From: Candidatus Omnitrophota bacterium
GTDB taxonomy: Bacteria; Omnitrophota; Gorgyraeia; Tantalellales; Tantalellaceae
Reading direction: 5' to 3'
Length of the DNA: 6,662 nucleotides
Assembly (NCBI GenBank): GCA_028717825.1
Contig: JAQUNB010000066.1
Coordinates: 1-6,662 of the forward strand
Made by a program: the position numbers and the translations under genes. Below the pieces are notes generated by a model, which worked only from the letters and a program-made list of their open reading frames with translations, was not told the DNA's origin and searched no databases. The stretch's first letter is position 1, and each line of letters begins with the position of its first letter. Of this stretch, positions 1-6,402 are shown piece by piece.

Positions 1-762
1 CTCAAAAAGGACTTTCTTTTCGGCCCCCTTGGTCTTTCTTAAAGCGACCGCTTCTTTCACCATTTCTGGCGACATATTATCAAGCATTATCACGTCGGGC
101 TTTGCCAAGAGCGCTTTTTCACATTCTTTGATCGACTCAACCTCTATCTCGAGCTTGATATTTTTCTGGAGGCTTTTCTTGGCACGCGTAACGATCTGTC
201 CAACAACGGATGGGTCGTTATTTTTGTTCCGCATACCAAAGATCCTGATATGGTTATCTTTAATGAGCGCCATGTCCCATAACCCCTGTCTATGGTTACA
301 TCCGCCACCAACTGTTACCGCGTATTTTTCAAGATACCTATGAAAAGGTATGGTTTTTCTCGTATCGTAGATCTTAACTTCGCTTTTTTGTTTTTTTACC
401 TTTTCAACGAACTCCGCAGTCCTTGAGGCAACACCGCTCAGCATCGCTAAAAAGTTAAGCGCCGTCCTCTCCGCTTTTAATATAGACCTCGCGTCGCCTT
501 CGATAAGGGCAATCTCCTGATCGGCATGTATTCTATCACCGTCTTTGACCATAGGCATAAATTTAATATTGTAATCACAGGCGCTAAAGACGCGTTCCGC
601 AACATACATACCGCACACTACGGCCTCTTCTCTGGCCAAGATGACCGCGCGCGTATCCACAGCTCGATCGATAACAGCGTCGCTCGTCACGTCAGAAGAG
701 CCGATGTCCTCTTTAAGAGCGTATCGCGCTATCCTGTCTATGCGTTTTTTGTCCAGTTCCAT
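1..762 (-). CDS. nadC: Nicotinate-nucleotide pyrophosphorylase (carboxylating), C-terminus cut by left edge
   Basis: Quinolinate phosphoribosyltransferase makes nicotinate mononucleotide, CO2 and PPi from quinolinate and PRPP in cytosolic de novo NAD synthesis. I translated the reverse strand from the ATG at 762. It stays open for 254 codons to the edge, and the family is usually about 275-290 residues, so roughly 25-35 residues including the late Gly-rich phosphate loop lie outside. Visible family motifs are KEDIGSSDVTSD (17-28), ERTALNFLAMLSG (98-110), DTRKT (133-137), LEKYAV (144-149), GGGCNHR (152-158), ALIKDNHI (165-172), LEIEVES (204-210) and MLDNM (226-230). The substrate-binding Arg99, Arg135, Lys136, His157, Arg158, Lys168 and Asp228 equivalents are all present. 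One oddity is that the usual P-G-L/M-R after DTRKT reads P-F-H-R (139-142). The start lies 2 bases after the TAG of the upstream pseudouridine synthase gene and has only a weak A-rich ribosome site (AAAAAGAAAAAC), so coupling to that gene is likely. Identification is firm. Confidence 0.96.
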   Translation of the reverse strand, partial: MELDKKRIDRIARYALKEDIGSSDVTSDAVIDRAVDTRAVILAREEAVVCGMYVAERVFSACDYNIKFMPMVKDGDRIHADQEIALIEGDARSILKAERTALNFLAMLSGVASRTAEFVEKVKKQKSEVKIYDTRKTIPFHRYLEKYAVTVGGGCNHRQGLWDMALIKDNHIRIFGMRNKNNDPSVVGQIVTRAKKSLQKNIKLEIEVESIKECEKALLAKPDVIMLDNMSPEMVKEAVALRKTKGAEKKVLFE

Positions 763-764
763 GG

Positions 765-1493
765 CTAGTTTTTCTTTTTAATAAGAGCATCTATTTTTTT
801 TATTTCCTCCGGGGTCAGCGCCCGCGACTCGCCTTCCTTCAGGTTCCCCAGAGTGATATTCCCATATCGGACACGTTTAAGCGTAAGGACCTTACTGCCC
901 ACAGCTTCTATCATATTCCTGATCTGCCTTTTTCGGCCTTCATGCAATGTTATCGAATATAACACGACATCTCGTGTTTTTCCCAAAAATTCGATCTTGC
1001 ACGGCGCTGTCCTTTTCCCCTCGATGATGATCCCTGTGGAAAGTTTCACGATATCTTCTTTATCCGGATCAGGCCGCATAGTAACATGATAAACTTTTTT
1101 TACTTCCGAACTCGGATGAGAAAGCCCATGCGCCAAGCGTCCGTCATTCGTCACAAGTAATAGTCCCGTCGTATTTTTATCAAGCCTTCCTACCGGATAC
1201 AGTCGCGCTTTTACATTTTTAAAAAAATCCGATACTTTTTTTCTGCCGTGCGTATCCTCAACCGTAGTAATAACATCCGCAGGCTTATTGAAAACAAAAT
1301 AGTACTTTTTCTCTTCTTGGACGATCGGCGTATCGTTCACAGAGATCTGATGCTCGCTAGGCTCAAACCTCGCCCCTTTTTCCCTAACGACCTCGCCGTC
1401 TACCGTTACCCTGCCGCTCTCGATCAAAATCGCCGCTTTCCTTCGCGAAGCGACACCGGCATGCGCAAGTATGGTCTCGAGTCTTTTTTCCAT
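765..1493 (-). CDS. rluB: RsuA/RluB-family 16S/23S rRNA pseudouridine synthase
   Basis: This 242-residue enzyme isomerises one uridine of ribosomal RNA to pseudouridine. Residues 1-60 are an S4 RNA-binding domain (RLETILAHAGVASRRKA, then I-E-S-G-R-V-T-V-D-G). Residues 64-235 are the catalytic domain, with YYFVFNKPADV (64-74), the active-site loop VGRLDKNTTGLLLVTNDG (101-118, catalytic Asp105) and HEGRKRQIRNM (184-194). The S4-plus-catalytic layout and length match RsuA/RluB/RluE/RluF rather than RluA or RluD. RluB (23S U2605 in E. coli) is the best guess because this is the common form outside enterobacteria, but the target uridine cannot be read from sequence. The start at 1493 fits the usual family N-terminus (M-E-K-R-L), although no Shine-Dalgarno sequence precedes it (AACCAATCAATTTAA). 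It follows valS after a 141-bp gap containing a dyad and ends with TAG 2 bases before nadC. Confidence 0.93.
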   Translation of the reverse strand: MEKRLETILAHAGVASRRKAAILIESGRVTVDGEVVREKGARFEPSEHQISVNDTPIVQEEKKYYFVFNKPADVITTVEDTHGRKKVSDFFKNVKARLYPVGRLDKNTTGLLLVTNDGRLAHGLSHPSSEVKKVYHVTMRPDPDKEDIVKLSTGIIIEGKRTAPCKIEFLGKTRDVVLYSITLHEGRKRQIRNMIEAVGSKVLTLKRVRYGNITLGNLKEGESRALTPEEIKKIDALIKKKN

Positions 1494-1522
1494 TTAAATT
1501 GATTGGTTTTTTGTTAATCGTA

Positions 1523-1609
1523 ACAAAGAGGTGTTACGCACGAGTTTTGTTTTACATTTGTTTTAGACAAATGTAAAACCAACTGTTTGAGCACGGAGCA
1601 CCTTTTTGT
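1523..1609. repeat. Nested inverted repeat in the valS to pseudouridine synthase gap
   Basis: The gap between the valS stop (1635) and the next start (1493) holds two concentric inverted repeats. The inner one is a perfect 13-bp stem, GTTTTACATTTGT at 1549-1561 against ACAAATGTAAAAC at 1567-1579, with a 5-base loop TTTAG. The outer one pairs 1523-1533 (ACAAAGAGGTG, counted from the A at 1523) with 1599-1609 (CACCTTTTTGT). It is 11 positions long with one non-Watson-Crick position, which would be G-U in a plus-strand RNA and A-C in a minus-strand RNA. Between the arms is a tandem GAGCAC-G-GAGCAC at 1589-1601. The inner stem is AT-rich and has no U-tract after it on either strand, so it is not a standard intrinsic terminator. 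It could be an operator, an mRNA-processing or protective structure, or a small dispersed repeat. No clear target-site duplication flanks it. The pairing is seen directly, but the role is unknown. Confidence 0.7.
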
Positions 1610-1634
1610 CTCACCTGCAAAGAAAATTATGTGA

Positions 1635-4325
1635 TCAATCAAATGCGCTCAAATTGTCTTTAAGGACCTTTATCTGCTCTTCGTACCTGATTCTCTTTGA
1701 TCTTTCTTTTTCGACAACTTCTTTTGGGGCCCTTTCAAGGAAAGATCCGTTGCCAAGTTTATTGTCTATACCGCGGATACAATTCTCGAGCTCTGATATT
1801 TTTTTATTTATGCGGTCCTTTTCCTTTTTAATATCGATCATACCGCCTAAAGGAACAAAGATACGCACATTGTCAACAAGTGCCGATACGGATTCTTCGG
1901 GCCTTTTCGCGATCTTGCCGACAAAAGCGATAACGCATCCGGCGAATTTTTCGATATATAACTTATTCGCTTCGATCACATCCTTATGCTCTTTATCTTC
2001 CGCGTTAAAATGGATCTTTAATTCTTCGTTCGCGGCCACATTCCAGAACGACCTGATGTTCCTTATAGCGGTAATCATCTTTATCAGTTTCTCCATGCTC
2101 TGGGATGCCTTTTCATCACTGAATATTTTTTCCGCCTTAGGCCATGTGGATATCACGATCCATTTTTCTTCTGTCTCGGGCATTTTCTGCCAGATCTCTT
2201 CCGTTATAAATGGCATGAACGGATGCAGAAGTTTCAGGGAGCCTTTTAGGACCTTGAGCAATACCTTCTGAGTTGTTTCTTTATCCTCCGAAAGTTTTGA
2301 AACCTCCAGATACCAATCGCAATATTTGTGCCATATAAAATCGTATAAGATACCTGCCGCTTCGTTAAAACGATAGGCTTCCAAGCTCGCCGTAACTTTT
2401 CCCGCCGTCTCGTTCAACGAATGTAGTATCCACTTATCCGCTAAAGAAAGTTTTTCTTTTTCAATGTCCCCCCTAAGGTTCTCTTCCTTAAGATTCATAA
2501 GGACGTAACGGGAAGCGTTCCACAATTTATTCGAAAAATTGCGACCGATCTCAAATTTTTCTTTTGACAAAAATACATCCTGCCCCTGCGATGTTATAGA
2601 AATTATACTGAACCTGAGGGCATCACTGCCGACTTCGCTGATTATATCCAGCGGGTCAATGACGTTCCCCAAAGACTTGGACATCTTTGTCCCGGTTGAG
2701 TCCCTCACTGTACCGTGTATATAAACATCTTTGAACGGTATATCTCCACGGAATTTAAGTCCCGCCATGATCATACGGGCAACCCAGAAAAATATTATCT
2801 CCTGTGCGGTCACTAAAGCGTCGGTAGGATAAAACTTTTTGAGGCTTTTTGTGTTTTCCGGCCATCCAAAAGTCGAGAACGGCCATAACCATGAACTGAA
2901 CCATGTATCCAGCACATCCGGGTCCTGTTCTATATTGCTCCCGCCGCAGGTAGGACACTTGGAGGGTTTTTCTCTTCCCACATATACACCTTTTTTATCG
3001 GGACCCGTTATATCAACATCTCTTGCGTCTTTATATTTTAGGCAATCTTTGCAATACCAAACCGGTATGCGGTGCCCCCACCAGATCTGGCGTGATATAC
3101 ACCAGTCGCGGATATTCTCCATCCAGTTCAAATATACCTTGGTCCATCTTTGGGGATAAAATTTTATTTTTTCTTCTTTTACAACGCCTATCGCTTCTTT
3201 AGCGAGCGGTTTCATCTTTACGAACCATTGCTTGGACAAACGCGGTTCTACCACCACATGGCACCTGTAACAATGCCCGACAGCATGGAGATGTTTTTCC
3301 GTCTTGACCAATAGCTTTCGTTGCTTAAGGTCCTCAACTATTGCTTCACGGCATTCAAATCTGTCCAAACCTGCATAATCCTCACCGATCGCGTTTATCG
3401 TGCCATCCGGATTCATCGCGTTAATGTTTTCAAGGTTGTGCCGTATCCCTAGTTCAAAATCGACCGGGTCATGCGCAGGTGTCACCTTAAGCGCGCCCGT
3501 CCCGAACGCGGGATCGACCGTCTCATCAAAAATTATTTTCAGATCTCTTTTTAAAAGAGGCAATACGAGTTTTTTTTCCACCAGATGTTTATATCTTTCA
3601 TCTGTCGGATTTACCGCAACCGCGACATCCCCGAGCATCGTCTCCGGACGAGTAGTCGCTATAACAACATAATCCTCGTTCTCTTTCTCCAGTTTTTCTT
3701 TTCCCTCGATAGGATATTTTATGTAATAAAGCATCCCTTCTATATCGCGATGTTCGGCTTCCTCGTCGCTAAGGGCCGTCCCGCAGCGTGGACACCAGTT
3801 TATAATGTAATCCCCTTTGTATATCAGACCTTCTTCATAAAGGCGGATAAAAACTTCTTTAACGGCGTCGGAAAGCCCCTCGTCCATCGTAAAACGCGTA
3901 CGATCCCAATCGCAAGAAGAACCAAGTCGTTTAAGTTGATGAACAATGGTACTGCCGTATTTTTCTCTCCATTGCCAGACACGCTCCAGAAATTTTTCTC
4001 TTCCTAGGTCCTGTCTCTTGACACCTTCCTTTGCGAGTTCCTTTTCGACTACATTCTGTGTCGCTATCCCGGCGTGGTCCGTCCCGGGCATCCAAAGGGC
4101 CTCAAACCCCTGCATGCGTTTCCACCTGACAAGAATATCCTGTATCGTATTGTTCAGCGCGTGCCCCATGTGAAGAACCCCCGTGATATTGGGCGGCGGG
4201 ATAACGATACAGTAAGATTTTTTGACCGTATCTTCCTTCGCGTGGAAAAGATTAGCGCTTGTCCAAGATTTATAGATATTTTCTTCTATTTCGTGCGGAT
4301 TGTATCTTGTAGAAAGTTCCTTCAT
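1635..4325 (-). CDS. valS: Valyl-tRNA synthetase
   Basis: ValRS is a cytosolic class Ia aminoacyl-tRNA synthetase of 896 residues, a normal full length, that charges tRNA-Val and hydrolyses mischarged Thr-tRNA-Val. The HIGH-type signature is PPPNITGVLHMGH (43-55), followed by PGTDHAGIATQ (80-90). The CP1 editing domain shows TTRPETMLGD (224-233) and TPAHDPVDFELG (282-293). Two apparent zinc sites are the Cys pairs 178/181 with 352/355, and 425/428 with 457/460. DPDVLDTWFSSWLWP (468-482) and the KMSKS loop GTKMSKSLGN (545-554) complete the catalytic core. An anticodon-binding helical domain follows (about 600-760), then the C-terminal coiled coil typical of ValRS (about 830-896, rich in K/E with F-L-E-R-A-P-K-E-V). 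The start is the ATG at 4325, whose first bases overlap the cimA TGA by 4 bases (ATGA). The nearest ribosome site is weak (AGCGGAAA), so expression is probably coupled to cimA. No missing key residue is seen. Confidence 0.98.
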   Translation of the reverse strand: MKELSTRYNPHEIEENIYKSWTSANLFHAKEDTVKKSYCIVIPPPNITGVLHMGHALNNTIQDILVRWKRMQGFEALWMPGTDHAGIATQNVVEKELAKEGVKRQDLGREKFLERVWQWREKYGSTIVHQLKRLGSSCDWDRTRFTMDEGLSDAVKEVFIRLYEEGLIYKGDYIINWCPRCGTALSDEEAEHRDIEGMLYYIKYPIEGKEKLEKENEDYVVIATTRPETMLGDVAVAVNPTDERYKHLVEKKLVLPLLKRDLKIIFDETVDPAFGTGALKVTPAHDPVDFELGIRHNLENINAMNPDGTINAIGEDYAGLDRFECREAIVEDLKQRKLLVKTEKHLHAVGHCYRCHVVVEPRLSKQWFVKMKPLAKEAIGVVKEEKIKFYPQRWTKVYLNWMENIRDWCISRQIWWGHRIPVWYCKDCLKYKDARDVDITGPDKKGVYVGREKPSKCPTCGGSNIEQDPDVLDTWFSSWLWPFSTFGWPENTKSLKKFYPTDALVTAQEIIFFWVARMIMAGLKFRGDIPFKDVYIHGTVRDSTGTKMSKSLGNVIDPLDIISEVGSDALRFSIISITSQGQDVFLSKEKFEIGRNFSNKLWNASRYVLMNLKEENLRGDIEKEKLSLADKWILHSLNETAGKVTASLEAYRFNEAAGILYDFIWHKYCDWYLEVSKLSEDKETTQKVLLKVLKGSLKLLHPFMPFITEEIWQKMPETEEKWIVISTWPKAEKIFSDEKASQSMEKLIKMITAIRNIRSFWNVAANEELKIHFNAEDKEHKDVIEANKLYIEKFAGCVIAFVGKIAKRPEESVSALVDNVRIFVPLGGMIDIKKEKDRINKKISELENCIRGIDNKLGNGSFLERAPKEVVEKERSKRIRYEEQIKVLKDNLSAFD

Positions 4326-5908
4326 TTTTTATTTCCGCTCTCATCCTTCATGAATTTGTATTCGATGGAATCCCTGAGCGCTATCCAGCTCGCTTCAATG
4401 ATGTTTTCAGACACACCAACTGTCCACCATGAATCGATCTCGTCCTGCGATTGAATAAGAACCCTTACCTTTCCGGCTGTGCCCGCTTTTTCATCAAGCA
4501 CCCTGACCCTAAAATCCGAAAGATGCATTTTATTGAGTGCGGGATAATACTTGATCAACGCCTTACGAAGCGCTTGATCCATGGCATGCACAGGGCCGTC
4601 CCCTAAAGAAACAGTGTGCACGTTCTCTTTCCCAATTTTAAGTTTTACGGTCGCTTCCGAAACTACCGGAGCGGCATGGCGTTTCTCGACCATTACCCTG
4701 AACTCATCCATTTCAAAATATTTCTTAAACAGTTTAGCGGCCTTCTTCATAAGCAGTATAAGCGAAGCCTCAGCTAGTTCAAACTGGTATCCCTTGTTCT
4801 CAAGGTCCTGCACATGCTCGAGGATTTCTTTGGCTTTATCGGATTTGCCGTCGAATTTCAAACCGAACTCTTCCGCTTTCATTATCACGCTTGATTTACC
4901 GGAAAGTTCCGAGATGAGCATCCTTCTTTTATTGCCGACCTCCTCTGGCGCAATGTGTTCATAAGTCCGGGCATTTTTAAGCATCGCGTTAATATGAACA
5001 CCGGCCTTATGCGAAAACGCGCTTTTGCCGACATATGCCTGAGAATCTTGTTGTTTTACATTCGCGATATCCGCGATATATCTGGAAGCCTCCGTAAGTT
5101 CTTTAAAAGCGAACTGCGATAGGCAATTCAGGCGCAGTTTGAATTTTAACGTCGGCAAGATGGAAACAAGGTTCGCGTTCCCACAGCGTTCCCCATACCC
5201 GTTAAATGTCCCCTGAACTTGAACACAACCCGCTTCAATGGCTGCGACCGAGTTGGCGACCGCCATGTCGCTGTCGTTATGACAATGTATCCCGAGCGGC
5301 ACGCCTATTTTCGCGGCCACATCTTCAACAACCTCAAAGATCGTGCTCGTAACAGCGCCGCCATTCGTATCACAAAGTATGATCACTTCGGCTCCGCCCG
5401 AAACCGCGGCTTCTAATGTTTCCAAAGCATAGCGGGGATTTTCATTATATCCGTCAAAAAAATGTTCCGCGTCAAAAAATACCTTTTTGCCGTGTTTTTT
5501 CAGGAACCTCACGGAATCCTCGATCATTTCTAAATTTTCTTTTGGAGAAACCTTGAAAACTTCCTTAACATGGAGGTCCCAGCTTTTACCGAATATAGTT
5601 ATGTATCCCGTCTCGGCTTTCAACAGATTCTGCAGGATGGCGTCTTTATTCGCGCTCGACGCCGCTCTTCTAGTACTGCCGAAAGCGACAAGCTTGGCAT
5701 TCTTTAGTTTAAGCGCCTTGCGGGCCTGGCTAAAAAATTCATTATCTTTGGGGTTGGCCCCGGGCCAACCGCCCTCGATAAAGTCAACGCTTAGCTCGTC
5801 AAGTTTTTGGCTTATGCGTATTTTGTCCTTAACGGTAAAGGAAATACCTTCGGACTGCGCGCCGTCTCGTAAGGTCGTGTCATAAATATAGATTTTCTTC
5901 ATTTTCAT
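4322..5908 (-). CDS. cimA: (R)-citramalate synthase
   Basis: The enzyme condenses pyruvate with acetyl-CoA to (R)-citramalate, the first step of the threonine-independent route to 2-oxobutyrate and isoleucine. The 528-residue protein has the DRE-TIM metallolyase barrel at about 5-275 with DTTLRDGAQSEG (10-21), GGWPGANPKD (46-55), HCHND (208-212; His208 and His210 are metal ligands with Asp10) and GYGERCGN (237-244). These are followed by SHKAGVHINAM (299-309) and a LeuA-type regulatory domain (about 410-520). The early GGWPG and the 528-residue length match citramalate synthase better than 2-isopropylmalate or homocitrate synthase. The C-terminal domain in this family commonly senses isoleucine, so feedback inhibition is inferred. 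The start at 5908 overlaps the lysC TGA by 4 bases. A second in-frame ATG at 5902 lies about 7 bases after GGGA, a better spacing than the first ATG, so the true start could be six bases in. The gene ends in another ATGA overlap with valS. Confidence 0.95.
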   Translation of the reverse strand: MKMKKIYIYDTTLRDGAQSEGISFTVKDKIRISQKLDELSVDFIEGGWPGANPKDNEFFSQARKALKLKNAKLVAFGSTRRAASSANKDAILQNLLKAETGYITIFGKSWDLHVKEVFKVSPKENLEMIEDSVRFLKKHGKKVFFDAEHFFDGYNENPRYALETLEAAVSGGAEVIILCDTNGGAVTSTIFEVVEDVAAKIGVPLGIHCHNDSDMAVANSVAAIEAGCVQVQGTFNGYGERCGNANLVSILPTLKFKLRLNCLSQFAFKELTEASRYIADIANVKQQDSQAYVGKSAFSHKAGVHINAMLKNARTYEHIAPEEVGNKRRMLISELSGKSSVIMKAEEFGLKFDGKSDKAKEILEHVQDLENKGYQFELAEASLILLMKKAAKLFKKYFEMDEFRVMVEKRHAAPVVSEATVKLKIGKENVHTVSLGDGPVHAMDQALRKALIKYYPALNKMHLSDFRVRVLDEKAGTAGKVRVLIQSQDEIDSWWTVGVSENIIEASWIALRDSIEYKFMKDESGNKK

Positions 5909-6402
5909 TTCCCGCTTTTTTGGCGTTTTTTATTCAACTTAAAAGTTCTATGAATGGCTTTTACCGCTTCCGCCGCGTGCTTTCTTTCGATCACGCATGA
6001 TATTTTGATCTCGCTGGTTGAGATCATTTCGATGTTTATATTTTTCTCCGCGAGGGATTTGAACATTTTTGCGGCTACTCCGGAATGACTGCGCATGCCT
6101 ATGCCGACAACGGATACTTTAGCGATATTCTTATCGTATTTAATCCCTCTCGCACCGATCTGCTTCGTTATCTTCCCTATAACATCCTGAACCTTACTCA
6201 TGTCTTTCTCATCGATCGTAAAAGATATATCCGTCGACTTCGTGCGTGAAATGTTTTGGATGATCATATCAACATTTATAGCGGACTTGGATAAGGCCTC
6301 GAAGATCTTGCTGGCTTCTCCGGGTTTATCAGGGACATCACATATCGTAACTTTAGCCTCATTTTTATTTACCGTAACGCCTCTCACCAGCACATCTTCC
6401 AT
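5905..6402 (-). CDS. Candidate in-frame beta (regulatory) chain of aspartate kinase
   Basis: Translation beginning at the internal ATG at 6402 would give a 165-residue protein in the lysC frame, starting MEDVLVRGVTV and containing only the two ACT domains. In Corynebacterium glutamicum and Bacillus aspartokinases, a beta subunit of about 160-172 residues is translated from an internal start of the same gene and binds the alpha chain as an alpha2beta2 regulatory partner. As I recall it, the C. glutamicum beta chain starts M-E-E-A-V-L-T-G-V at the equivalent position. Here the ATG follows a perfect TAAGGAGGT with 7 bases between. The coding frame also requires Lys-Glu-Val there, so part of the match could be chance, and the choice of AAG-GAG codons is not rare in this gene. 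The site is seen directly, the function is known from the family, and its use in this organism is inferred. Confidence 0.5.
   Translation of the reverse strand: MEDVLVRGVTVNKNEAKVTICDVPDKPGEASKIFEALSKSAINVDMIIQNISRTKSTDISFTIDEKDMSKVQDVIGKITKQIGARGIKYDKNIAKVSVVGIGMRSHSGVAAKMFKSLAEKNINIEMISTSEIKISCVIERKHAAEAVKAIHRTFKLNKKRQKSGK

Noticed and set aside
526..768. 80-codon plus-strand frame and the 104-codon one at 29-343
   Set aside because: Both are antisense to nadC, whose reverse-strand translation carries all its catalytic motifs without a break.
1549..1579. Inner hairpin as the intrinsic terminator of valS
   Set aside because: The stem is strongly AT-rich and the minus-strand sequence after it is AAAACTCG rather than a U-run, so it lacks the defining features.
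1494..1634. Transposon-like element or MITE with the outer arms as terminal repeats
   Set aside because: No convincing target-site duplication flanks the arms, and a single copy in the window cannot show mobility. Kept only as an uncharacterised repeat.
1606..2271. 221-codon open frame on the plus strand
   Set aside because: It lies entirely antisense to the valS 3' region, is rich in Ser/Phe/Leu as reverse-frame shadows usually are, and shows no family motif.
3585..4007. 140-codon open frame on the plus strand, and other plus-strand frames across valS and cimA
   Set aside because: All are antisense to well-supported conserved genes and show no recognisable domain.
4326..4360. T-box or other leader upstream of valS
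   Set aside because: valS overlaps cimA by four bases, so there is no leader space for a riboswitch at this gene.
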